From positions 293,670-339,159 of the forward strand of contig WELB01000100.1 in the NCBI GenBank assembly GCA_009602725.1: 45,490 nucleotides of DNA, given 5' to 3'. Source of the stretch: Spirogloea muscicola. Lineage: Eukaryota; Streptophyta; Zygnematophyceae; Spirogloeales; Spirogloeaceae. Shown here one piece after another: positions 24,101-35,100 of the stretch. The position numbers were made by a program, and so were the translations under genes. Position 1 is the stretch's first letter. Every line of letters starts with the position of its first letter. The notes beneath the pieces were generated by a model, which made no database searches, was not told where the DNA came from, and saw only the letters and a list, made by a program, of their open reading frames with translations.

Positions 24101-27100
24101 GGCGATATCTGTTGCCTCAGCTCGAGTGGGTCGCGGAGTATCTGTCATGCTGTCAACCACTCGCGTAACAATTGCAGGCTTTCCAGCCATATTGCACTTG
24201 TAAAGAGCTGCCTTTTGGAAAAGGAAAACCTGCGGCACAACAATCACGGAGAAGCATTGTTTATTGCTGACTTCAACCTCTGAAAGAGCAGACAATCTGA
24301 CTGCAGGCTGCAGCAATGTCAGCTGACAAACAGATAATCATACGCATTTTCATTATATGATCGGAAGATTTCATGTTACTGTGCAATTTTGAAGAACGTC
24401 CATGCTGCCATCAGGCTGCTGACTTAGGTCATCAAGTAACAAAGAAGCTGAAAGAATTGTAGCCTACTTTTTCAGCAGGCAGGTCAATGCCAAGGTTTCC
24501 TCGCGAGAGGATTATTCCATTTGCTTCTGCCAGAATCTCATCAAAGTTGACCAAGCCCTGTAAAGATAACAGACACTCGAGGCTCATGTCCACTCGCTGC
24601 CCATAGAGTGCCGACGAGCAAGAGCACAGACTTACAATTGCAGAAATAATGTGACAATCCAGTAATTGCAGGTCACTACTAGTCAATTCGATGCATACCT
24701 CTGTGTTTTCGACCTTGGCAAAAATGTGCGTGTGAGCCAATCCAACAGAGTTCAGGAAGGATCTGGCCTGAGCAACAACAAAGGTGTGAGCCACAATTGA
24801 TGAGCAAAGTAGACGGTAAACTTACACAAGATCAGTATAGCTTGCTATGACAAGCAACTTGCATCAAAAATTTGTTGTGCACTTGTAAGAAGTTCAGACC
24901 TGCATGGTCAAGCCATGCAGCCCCTTAACAGCTTCCAGTGATGACTGGCAGGCGGCACAAGGACTCACAGTTCGGACGTCCTCTGCGTGTCTTGTGAACG
25001 AAAGGGAAAGAAAGTCGATGCTATTTCGCCCTCCCCAACCACTGATAATCTGGCATTCGAACAGGTGAGCCGTGTAAATACATGATATGCTCGTGCTGTG
25101 GCTTGCAGTGAGTATTGCTGATACACATTCAAGTGTTTCGTACCTTCTTGTCTGACTCACTCAAGGTGGGCATGGTAATCTTGACTTCCGCTGCATGTGC
25201 AGTGAAAAGGCTTCCTGTCAAGGTTGCGCTGTGCTTAATGTGACAGATCACATCTGCATCCTTTGTCTCTACCACCTGTCACAAGCATGACACACTGACG
25301 ACAAGCCTGTCATGCCTGCCTTGCCTCTGGCTGCAAAGCCCTCTTGCAAAGGTCAGATTGTTCAAACCCACAGTGTTGTTGTTGAGCAGTCAACATATGT
25401 TTGACCAGCCATTCAGTACTCGTCTTACATCAAGCCAGACGGAGGTTGTCTCATTGCCAGTAAAGAGATATTGGCCAACGAAGATGGTGTCTCCAGGTTT
25501 GACAGCCTGCAGCAGGATATGAGAATCAATGCGCAATAGGTAAATATCTGGTGTCACATAACAAGACACAAGCAATACCATCAATCTTGATGCTGCAAGG
25601 GTTGAGCATGACTTACATCGGCAAGTCCGTTGAAGTTTATGGGCAAGAGGTTGGATGATGCCTCAGCGTCCAGTTTTGGTGTGAGTGTCACCCTCTCATC
25701 ATGGACTAGAGCAATCTCATTCTCACTGCTGTTCATGATTTGCAATTCTGGGCCCACCGTGTCCAGCATGACCTGAATATGCAGCCTCAGCGAAAGTCGT
25801 TTCAGCTTGTTTGTTGGCTGTCAGCTTGTTCACGACAACTGCAGCAATATCATACTTCTGCTCGAGATTATTCTCATCACAGCATTGTTCCATCTCCAGG
25901 GGAAAGGTATGCAAGAATATAGGTGCAAATACTACATTATCCACTACTTATGTGAATGGATACTACTTCGACCATAATTCCATGGCACCTCCGATCTGTA
26001 CAAAGTGGCGTTTGTATCCATAGAGAGCTTACTGCACAGAGTTTCCGGGTGGCTTTTACGGCCTTCTTCAGGTTGTCAAGGGTATCCTGGTGATACTTTG
26101 CATCTCCTTGTGAGAAGTCAAATCTTGCAACTGAAGAGACAGTGGTTGGAAGGATATGTGAAGTCAGAAAGTTGGGCACGTATATTCTCCTCCTCGATCT
26201 CCTCACCTCCGCAACGGCAGAGCGAGGTAAAGATGGAAAACAGTTGCAGTATTGGCTGGTACAGAGCAGTAAGTGCAGAAATGCATTGCAGAACAGAATT
26301 TCGAAATGATGCGTCCAAGCAGGCAATGTACAGCACCCGATCCTTGCAATCTGGTTGAACAGCTCTTATGAAGAGCTTGTATTACTAAGCAGACGTTCTA
26401 AGCTCGTGCAAATCGCGTGAACTTGAGAGTGTCTTGCCAGTGGAACAAGCACACTACTGTTGCTGTGATTGCATTGACAACCAAACAAACTGCATTTTCT
26501 TTAGTATCCACAGATAATTCACCTGACATGCCATTGGTCAAGAGTCCCTCAAGAACGTCCTGAGACCTTGACTGGATCCCAAGGGTCCCAATTATCTTCG
26601 TCAATGAGGATGGTGTAGACTGCAGAAAGAATAGGTGACAGGCATTATGAGCAGTTTTCTTGCCCTGAATAAGGATTCTGGACTAGGTAGCCCAACATAC
26701 AGTGCATTGGTCTGGTGGTCAGAAAGCTGCGACCAACCAACTTCACAGTGGGTCTGTGGAACAGGGCCGTATGCCCCTGTTTAGCTACTGTTCCTGTCAT
26801 AATCCTCATCACTGCCAACCTCCTCAAGAATTGCAAGTGATACCTGGGTACAGTATGCACCTTGAATTTATGCTTGACAACGCCCTCTGCCTCTGTCGTG
26901 CTTCCAGGAGGGGCTGCAGATGCTGATGGCACTAGCATCTCCTGGGTACACATTGCAAGCCCGACTTTGATCAATGGCAGCAATAAGATTCCCCAGCATA
27001 ATCTTGCTGCTGCCCTGCAGTGAACAGGTCACAACCCTGACAAATACAGCACTACAATGGTGGCCACAGCAAGAAACTCTGCCTGCTATGATGAATCTCT

Positions 27101-27308
27101 GCAAAAGGTCTAGCCCCAGCGGCAAGCAGAGGTAGTGTTTCTGCGCGAGTGTATATTGTGCTTGTCATGCGAAGGAGGAGGAACAAGGTCTCTGCAAGCT
27201 ACACTACCGAGAGGCTGTGAAGAAGACCTCGATCAATGCACTTACCTCCTTGGACGACTCTAGGATTGATGCAAGCTTCACAGGTTCCTGAAGTAGCAGG
27301 TGGCTTGC
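21186..27308 (-). CDS. PK: Pyruvate kinase, plant cytosolic type
   Basis: Transfers phosphate from phosphoenolpyruvate to ADP, the last step of glycolysis, in the cytosol (no transit peptide seen, but the first exon is missing). Exons in coding order: 27246-27308, 26523-26619, 26033-26130, 25617-25772, 25429-25506, 25144-25275, 24969-25049, 24699-24767, 24468-24557, 24085-24229, 23697-23785, 23356-23451, 23126-23193, 22800-22899, 22441-22500, 22057-22154, 21692-21807, 21186-21283 (TAA). All 17 joins are in phase, giving at least 577 residues. Landmarks: [50 protein letters not shown] with the catalytic Lys, [70 protein letters not shown] and a C-terminal [19 protein letters not shown]. The C domain carries an insertion of about 50 residues encoded by 22057-22154 and part of 21692-21807. 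The initiator exon should lie above 27308. Confidence 0.95.
22389..22421. other. Perfect 15-bp inverted repeat in a pyruvate kinase intron
   Basis: ACAAAGTCACCTGAC (22389-22403), a 3-nt loop GAT, and the exact reverse complement (22407-22421). On the gene's strand it begins about 20 nt after the 5' splice site at 22440 of intron 22155-22440. Such a stem could stay intact in the pre-mRNA. Confidence 0.9.
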
Positions 27309-27555
27309 CTGCCAAGTTGGACAAGGCCATATCAATGCTCCTCAATGAGAATGAGTAGCTGGTCAGTCACCTCCTGCTAGTTCTGGAAGTCAGAAGAGCC
27401 CGCACCCGACTAGGCTCGCAGCTGCTTGCTACTGGGCGTGTCAGATTGGCGGGCATTTCCTGGTCAGACATAGGATGCAGCTGGGGCCGAGAACAGGCTT
27501 CCTGCTGATGACTATGACTAAATAGATCGGTGCAGGCTCAGCAGATTACGCCAAA

Positions 27556-27870
27556 GTGTGCTATCCAAGAGTGTACTCGTTTGCAAGCGCAAAGCTTCGC
27601 CTGGAGCTCAGGCGGGTGCAGGATCCGGCACCGACGAGCTCCAGTGAGTGGCACAAGGCACAAGCTAACCGAGCCGCACGGAGGAAGCGAGCTTCTAGGT
27701 GTGACTTGCGTACATTGTACGCCATGGCTGCCCGTTGGACCCAGAGCGAGCTGTGCGGTGTGCTGGGCGCCTTTCGGGAGCTCCGCCGAGCGACCGAGGC
27801 CGCTTTCAGATTACAGAAACAATCACTGCCGACGATCGCAGTTCGAGCGGTGGGAAGAGCGGCGAGCTGA
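27556..27870 (+). CDS. Possible coding segment, unknown (upstream of pyruvate kinase)
   Basis: A frame open for about 100 codons is rich in Arg/Ala/Glu (SEWHKAQANRAARRKRAS, then MAARWTQSELCGVLGAFREL) and looks helical. GC content and codon use resemble local exons. There is no ATG at the beginning, a GTGAGT donor-like site lies inside it, and I recognise no family. It could be an exon of a gene divergent from pyruvate kinase, or a GC-rich chance frame. Confidence 0.2.
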   Translation: MCYPRVYSFASAKLRLELRRVQDPAPTSSSEWHKAQANRAARRKRASRCDLRTLYAMAARWTQSELCGVLGAFRELRRATEAAFRLQKQSLPTIAVRAVGRAAS

Positions 27871-28072
27871 GCGCAGCAGGCGGGGCTCCGCTGCCGTGTC
27901 CCAGGCGCGCCCCGGCGGCGGCGGTGGCGGCGGCGGCGGCGGCGGCGGTCTCACGGCCGCTCCTGAGCTCCTCCCTGCCCTATCCGGGTCGCCGCGCTCC
28001 GGTTGGCCCGGCGCTGACCAGGAGCCGGTTAACCCAGCCCCGCAGGAGCGGGCGCGGGATAACTGGGTATAA

Positions 28073-28073
28073 N
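28073..28073. other. Single ambiguous base at a probable contig join
   Basis: A lone N separates very GC-rich sequence with a GGC/GGN run (about 27905-28060) from AT-richer sequence that starts the repeat cluster. The abrupt change in composition supports an assembly join here. Confidence 0.6.
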
Positions 28074-28430
28074 CCCCAATGGGCTTGGACGAGGTCCGGA
28101 GGGCCCGAAAGCGCCTCTTGCTGACGTCTTTTGGAGACTATTGAACGTTCCTGGCCTTTCACAACAACAGCTCTTTATAGATATAATCACAGCAGGGCAT
28201 GGGCTGTAGATAGCATGTCCATTCCTTTGGGCTGGCCTCTCACAGCCATTGCTGTCAATTTGGAAGAGCTGTTTTCTATGTAGATAGCCACTCCAGAAAG
28301 AGTGGACAAGGTTCAAAGGGCCTATAGGCGCCTAAACCACTGCTACTGCCTCAGATTGGAAGAGCTGTTGCTTGTAATGTACAAGGAAAGCGCCAGACGA
28401 CGGCTGCGCAAGTGGCTACCAGGGAGAAGG

Positions 28431-28935
28431 GCTCGCCCGTTGAGGATAGGGGCTGAAAAAAGCCAGCCCAAAAAGGAATGAACAAAGGACAAGAGGAAGG
28501 CCAGGGGAAGCACTAGAAACAACGAGCTCAAGAAGAAAACGAAGCAGCTACGAAGCACTCAGTAACCCCTGCTAGGCAGCCTCAGGTCAAAGAGACTGGG
28601 TTCCTGGAAGCGGGTCCCCTGGCCAGAGCCAGAGGCAGCAGCGAGGGCTCTGCCTGCTACCAGGAGTGAGAATGGAGGGCTCGCCCATTGAGGATAGGGG
28701 CTGGAAAAAGCCAGCCCAAAAAAGAATGAACAAAGAACGAAAAGGGGCCAGGGGAAGTACGAAGAACAACAAGCACAGTCAAGAAACGAAGCAGCTACGA
28801 AGCACTCAGTAACCCCTGCTAAGCAGCCTCAGGTCAGAGAGACTGGGTTCCTGGAAGAAAAGAGGGGCTGGCAAAGCCAGCCCAAAAAAGAATGGACAAA
28901 GTCCAAAGCCAAAGAAAGAGGAGCCGGAGAAAGGA
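28431..28935 (+). repeat. Tandem block with a 248-nt period
   Basis: A unit beginning GCTCGCCC(G/A)TTGAGGATA starts at 28431 and again at 28679, each followed by the hairpin core, ACGAAGCAGCTACGAAGCAC and CTCAGGTCA. A third, shortened copy starts near 28862. A closely similar single unit occurs at about 31227-31475. The high similarity between units suggests recent amplification. Confidence 0.75.
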
Positions 28936-30819
28936 CTACACTACAAAACACTGCAGAACACAGAAACAATGCAGAGGAAAGCTCAGTACCCACGAGTGAG
29001 CAACATCAGGTTTAGGGTTCCAGGAGTGGACTGATCAGTGACCCCCTTCTTCCTTTCAATCCTACTCAGCAGCTGCAATGAAAAGTAGCTTGAAGCCGGA
29101 AATAAGAAACAGCTCTTCTACTGTAAGGCATTGGCTGTGAGAAAGAATCTGAGAGGCCAGCCCAAAGATTGTAAGAGTTCTGAAAGACTGCCAACGAAGA
29201 CTGGACAGAAGGGGGTGCCCTCGACTGGGTTCGACCAACAGTGAGTTGCCAGTGGCCCAGTCATGTCTCAAGAGGCACCCCACGGAGCCCGACATGCTAG
29301 GTTCTATCATCAAATTCTGCAGAAGGGAGCGATGGCTGCTTTTCTTCCACAAGGGGGCGAGAACGGTGGAAAGCCAGGCCCACAACAGCTCTTCCCAAAG
29401 AGAGAAGGCGCGCGGTGCGTATGAAATTAAAAAGAGGCAAATTCTAGCCTTACAAATGTCCTCTTTACGGGGTAGTGAGCTGGCTAAGGGGGACAAAAGA
29501 TTGAACAACGCCTCCATCATCAGAAGACCATCATCTAGAAGTCAACTCAAAACATCCGCAGATTGTCGGCAGAGTACCTCATCTGCACATTGTTCTCAGG
29601 CCACTGTGCATCGTTCTACCCCCTGCAGATAAACACACACACGCTTAATACACAGGCTTCGCGGCCCTTCGCGGCTCCCGCCAGCGTCTGGACGGGGCAA
29701 TAGAGCATCGCGCAGCTCCACTGCACGGAGAATAGTGGAAAGAAGCTATTGCATTGTGATGCAACGGCTGTGAGAGGCCAGCGTTCTGTCAGAGCGTTGC
29801 TTTTCCGCCCACTAGGTGTTCTGATTTGCACTTCCCGACTAGAGGTTATTGTGCACCCGCTTGCTGATGTCTTGGAAAATTGTATTCTGCTATTGCGCGC
29901 CGTCCGGCCCTTTCAAACCTTGTACATTCCTTTGAGCTGGCCTTTCACAGCCCTTTTTCCCATTGGGAGAGCCACTTCTTTCTTTCACAGCCTCGCCTGA
30001 TATTGCAAGAGCTGTTTCCTTCAACGGGGAAACAAGTAGAGGGCGATGGCTGTGATTGGCAAATTTAGAAAAAGGATTGAAAAAAGGAACTCTGGGTCCC
30101 TGCTCAACAGGAAGGAATGTCGGTTCGAGGAGAGGGCGGCGGCTGTGAGAAGTAAGTGGCTCTCCCACTGGGGGCAAGGGCTGTGAGAGGCCAGCCCAGA
30201 GAAAAGAACGAACAAAGTACAAAGGGGCCAGAGAAAGAGAGAAGGGCTCGCCCATAGAGGATAGGGGCTGGAAAGGCCAGCCCAAAAGAATGAACGAAGT
30301 GCGAGAAGGGGCTAGGGGAAACATTAACACTAACACTAACACTAAGAAGAACAAGCACCAAAAAATGGTAAGCAGCTACGAAACACTCAGTGACCCCTGC
30401 AGCGAGCTACTCTTACTTGATGTTGCTCACTCGCGGGTACTGAGCTCCCCTTTGCATCATCTCGTGTTTTGTAGTGCAGTCTTTTTACGGCACCTTTTTC
30501 TTTGGATTTTCACATTGTCCATTGTCTTTTGGGCTTGCTTTGCTAGGGCCCCTTCTCTCAGGCGCAGTGTCTCTTTCCCTGCAGCGAGCTACTCAGACTT
30601 GATGTTGCTCACTCGCGGGTACTGAGCTTCCCTCTGCATCGTCCTGTGTTTCGTAGTGTAGTCCATTTCCGGCTCCTCTTTCTTTGGCTTTAATCATTGT
30701 CCATTCTTTTAGGCTGGCTTTGCCAGCCCCTTTTCTCTATGGGCGAGCACTTCTCTCTCAGGGCGAGCACTTTCTCTGCTAAGCAGCCTCAAGTCAGAGA
30801 AACTTGGCCTCTGGAAGCG

Positions 30820-31190
30820 GGTCCCCTGGCCAGGGGCAGAGGCAGCAACGAGGGCTCGTCCGGCATGCAGGTGCAGCACGCCGGCCATAGACCTCTGCAG
30901 CGAGACGGCCAAGCGCATGCAGTACACCTGCGCTAGCAAGCTGCACCATCTAGTACACGGAGCTTTTGGCGCAAAATGGCTTGACCTGCTTTACCGCCTT
31001 GCGCAGCGAGCAGCGGCCCGCCGCCACTGGCAGCAGGGCGAGCAGCCTGGCTTCAATATCGCCGGGTCCCTCGCCCAAGTCTTCCGGATGCGCTTGACCA
31101 TTTCTTTGCAGCGGTCCCTTGCCTTCGCGGTCCACTTGCGCGCAGGCCGCGCTTTGGCGGCGGCCTCCGGCTTCCGTCAGGGCGACGTCT
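30820..31190. repeat. Diverged inverted duplication of a gene-like segment
   Basis: The minus strand of about 30825-30935 and the plus strand of about 31072-31190 read as related peptides: LAQVYCMRLAVSLQRSM with HLHAGRALVAAS, against LAQVFRMRLTISLQRSL with HLRAGRALAAAS. The arms of about 115 nt flank a spacer of about 135 nt. Both strands are open here, so coding status is unclear. It may be the captured gene fragment of a transposable element. Confidence 0.55.
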
Positions 31191-31755
31191 TTCCGCCTGC
31201 TAGCTATGCAGCCTTGCATCTCCTGACTAGAGGGAAGGGCTCGCCCATTGAGGATAGGGGCTGGAAAAAGCCAGCCCAGAAAAGAATGAACAAAGGACGA
31301 GAAGGGGCCAGGGGAAGTACGAAGAACAACAAGCACAGTCAAGAAACGAAGCAGCTACGAAGCACTCAGTAACCCCTGCTAAGCAGCCTCAGGTCAGAGA
31401 GACTCGGTTCTTGGAAGCGGCTTCCCTGGCCAGAGCCAGAGGCAGCAGCGAGGGCTCTGCCTGCAAGCAGGTGCAGCGCGCGGGCCACCGGACTAGAGGT
31501 TACTGAGAGTCCGCTTGCTGCTGTCTCAGTCCTTAGCACTCCGGCTCCTTCAGACCTTGTCCATTCCTTTGGGCTCTCCCAGCCACCAGTTAATCAGGCC
31601 GCGCTTGCTTTGAAGGCTTAGGGTTTAAGTTTTAAGGGATATTGAGCACCCAATTACCACTTCAGCGTGCGTGTTTCAGCGCGTTTCTGCCCCCTTCGGA
31701 CTTCGATCATTCTTTTTCTGGGCTGGCCAATCACAGCCATCACCCTCCACTGGCG

Positions 31756-32132
31756 AGTGAGTACTTTCCCCCCTGCAACAGCCGAGGGTATCGTTCGGCG
31801 CAACGGGCACGGCCGCCGTCCCGTTGCCGCGCCGTTCGAGGCTTGAAAAGCCCGCTCAAATAATTTGAAAGCTCTAAGGAACGAGGCAGGCCGCCCGCCT
31901 GCCCCGAGGCGCGGCGCTCGCGGCGCAGATCGCGGCGGCTTCTGCGGCGCGCGCGCCGCAGCCTCCGGCGCAGGGCCTCGCCGCTGCCGGATGCGGAGGA
32001 CAAGAAGAAGGCGGCTGCTGATATCAAATGAGCGGCCGTAATGGCCAGCCAGGCGCTTACAGATGGTGTTCGTGACCATGTCACTGGAGCCACAAGGCTG
32101 AGGTAGACAGGGCGCTCGCGCAGTCCGACGGC
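31756..32132. other. GC-rich upstream region of the TRAIP-like gene
   Basis: No gene is recognised. CpG-dense sequence (about 31790-31990) precedes the RING gene and is the likely promoter and 5' UTR. No TATA box could be assigned. Confidence 0.4.
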
Positions 32133-35100
32133 ATGAGGACCGTCTGCTCCATCTGCTACGACGACGCGCCCGGACGGAGCGACTTCTCCAGCCTCGCCGT
32201 CTGCGGCCACGTCTTCCACAGCCACTGGTGCTCATCTCCTGCCTCCTCACCACTGTCGCGAGCACGGAGCGCGCGTTTGCTCTGTGCTGCTAGTCCATCT
32301 CTTCCCCAGTCGAGGAAGCCTTTGAAAGGATCAGTATGTAAAGTGCCTCTTTGCCGTAGACACTCTTCCAACAGAATCAGGTCACTACTACTTCGTGAAG
32401 GGCGGTGTAATAACGCCAGAGAGACGATAAGAGGGTGAGCGTAGTCCCAGCGAGCTTGCGTGTTTTGACATGTATGATGTATGACAGCCTCTTAGTGTGG
32501 TCCACCTCTTGTGTCCCAAATACACCTGACTTTCAGATCAGGCCTCGTGTAGTGTCCTGCAGTGGCTGGAGTTTTGCAAAGACAAGGCCACATGTCCGAC
32601 CTGCAAGTCCACGTACAAGCAGAAGCATGTCCAGAAGCTTTACTTTGAATTAGCAGAGGATGAGCTGCAAGCTCCTGCAGAAGCAGATGCAGCAGCCCAC
32701 AGTGATGAGCAGGCAGGCCAACTTCCTGCCGACAGATGTGTCATACTTGTAAGTTTGTCCACTACTCTTAAGTTTTGAACTGCAGTGCCATGGTCACCTG
32801 CATTTTACTTGGACAAATGCAAGACTCATCCAACGGCACAATCAAAGCCAAGCTCTTGCTGACACTCCAAATCTGACGCCGTAGTATACATACATGGTCG
32901 CTCTGTGCCTCATGGCAACCTTCACATTCATTGTTTGCAGGCCCTTGAAGGCCAGGTGAAGAACCTGGAAAAGATAAGAGATGAGTCACGCAATCTCTTG
33001 AGCAAGTATGAAGAACACAACTTGGAACTGAAAGTCCAGGTATCGTTCAATTGGATTTGTGCATTCTGATTGACAAATTTAGTCTTCACGTGTGTAACAG
33101 ATGGCAACTTCAGATGGCAATCTAGAGGGTTGGCTTTAGTCCTATGGAGGCGCTGTTAAAGCTCAACTAAAAGATCCAATGTGCTATACATATACACAAT
33201 TGATATACTGATATATCTGCACATACGAGTACTCCCAGCTCAATGATGCTTTGGCCAAATGGGAAGAGATAAGGCACAACTTGATGCTGTGTCAAGAGAA
33301 GCATAAGAAGGTGCAAGGGGTATGAAACCCCTCCAAAGGGCTGCTGGTCTGAGTCAAAAACTTCAAAAACTGCTGCCAGCTGCTCCAGATTACACCATCT
33401 TTGCTCACATGACTTGCATAATGATGATCAAGTGACAATTCTTGTCACATGTTTTATCATTCAGGACTTGGACAGGTTGACGTCCACAGAAATATCAAAA
33501 CTGCTGCCAGCTGCTCCAGACTACACCATGTTTGTGCTTTTCGTGACTTGCATATGATGAATCAAGTGACACTTATTGTCACATATTTTATCATCAGGAC
33601 TTGGACAGGTTGACAGTAGAGAGACTACAGTGGCACACTCTGCAGGCCTCGCTTGAGAACAAGATTGTCCAGCTGGAGAGATTGGCCGCTGGGCAGAGAC
33701 TGTAATCCATTTTCGTCCAATGCATTCTCACGCCTGTGGTACTTTGCATAATTGGTTCATGTAGGAGTGTAACCTGGTCTGAAGCAAAGTCTCTGACACA
33801 GACACAGGTTCAAGACTTGGTGATAACGGTCAGAGTCCCTCTCAGATGCACTGCAGAACCCCAACTCAGAGAGGTACTCGTCATGCAGGATTGAGGATGT
33901 GAACATCTCCAAAGTGGAGATTTCCAGACTGCTTGTGTCAAGCCGGAGCAGCAGAGAGGACCTGGTTGACAATCTGGCAGAATCACTGCTAGTCCGCAAC
34001 AAGTACATTGCTCCCCCATACCTGAAGCAGTTGTTGAAGTATTTGTGTTACAACATGTTACATACACGTTGGCGGCCTCTCCTTTACAGTACAATTTCCT
34101 TTCTGATTACAAGGCATCGTTATTGTTCAGGCAGTACAAGGCGCTACTAGTTAAGTGTGCAGAGCTGGGGTCTCGAGAAAGCTCTGCTTTGAGCAGGGCT
34201 GAGAAGACAATGCAGAGATGTCAGCGTCTCCAGGTATTGTAGCTCCCCCACACGACCAAAGTTCCTAAATTGTGGTCATAACCTTGATAGTGTCTTACAA
34301 AGCAGTATGCTCCTTTCAGGTACCAGTATTCACCTCTTGCCTAAACCATGGTCATAGTAAGCCTTGTACGTATGTACTCTGATCATGCAGGGTAGAGTTG
34401 TATTTTGAAATCAAGGTGCTCTTGATCTGTTAAGCATCGACTTCAAAGCAAAGAGGGGCAAATGTCAGTGCTTAGTGCAACTGATGAGTAGAGATAGGTG
34501 TATATGTAGCCTGCGTCGGAAGTCTGAAAGGATCTGAAGTCAACATTGAAAAAATGCAGACCATTGAGTTGACTTGCTCGCAGGCTAAATTGCTTGCTCT
34601 TGAGAAAGAGAAGGAGGTTGAGCATCTGAAAGACTTGCGAGATTCTCATCAAGCAAGGCTACGACAGGAGCGGTCTACTTCTGTCAAGCTTGGAAATTCA
34701 GCTTCACCGACAAAGGGCAGCTGGCAGCAGTGTGCAGAAAGATCAGAGCATGAAATGCCCTCTCCATCAAGGTCAGGTTCTGGAGCAAGCGCACCAGCAC
34801 AGGGTGAAGATCATCACAGCTTACCAGACTCGTTAGCTATGAGAAATTTCTCTGCTCCTCTAGCTAAAGTACCTCAAGAAGACAGTGCAGCTGCAGCAAG
34901 ACAGCCACACACACAGGAGAGTACGAGGGCTTCTACTGATAGCAGAACAGGATGGGAGCCACCTAACTCAGACCACCTTGAGACCTTTCAAGAAGAGAAA
35001 GGCCATGATAGATGCACATCACCTATGCAGCAGGACAGGATGTGCACATTCCAGGCGGCTGTAGGTGGCCAGAGCTTCCTTAGGGAGGGCTCACCGGAGC

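Larger units (their letters stand above)
28212..31755. repeat. Dense cluster of the dispersed palindromic repeat
   Basis: At least a dozen copies lie here. Forward copies near 28430, 28677, 28862, 29125, 30145, 30243 and 31225 share a GGGGCTGGAAAAAGCCAGCC or GGCTGTGAGAGGCCAGCC hairpin core, then an AGAATGAACAAAG-like block, then GGGGCCAGGGGAAG or GGCCGGAA. Reverse copies lie near 28212, 29905, 30515, 30695, 31540 and 31680. Recurring flanking blocks include GGGCTCGCCCATTGAGGATA, CTCAGTAACCCCTGCTAAGC and CACGAGTGAGCAACATCAGG; the last recurs inverted near 30415 and 30600. No transposase or reverse transcriptase frame is visible, so the elements look non-autonomous. Confidence 0.8.

Noticed and set aside
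30320-30345. Short ACACTA tandem as a possible telomere-like repeat
   Set aside because: There are only about three units and the sequence does not match plant telomere repeats.
28212-31755. CRISPR-like array of repeated palindromes
   Set aside because: The spacing is irregular, copies occur in both orientations, the repeats are degenerate, and the context is a eukaryotic intron-rich genome.
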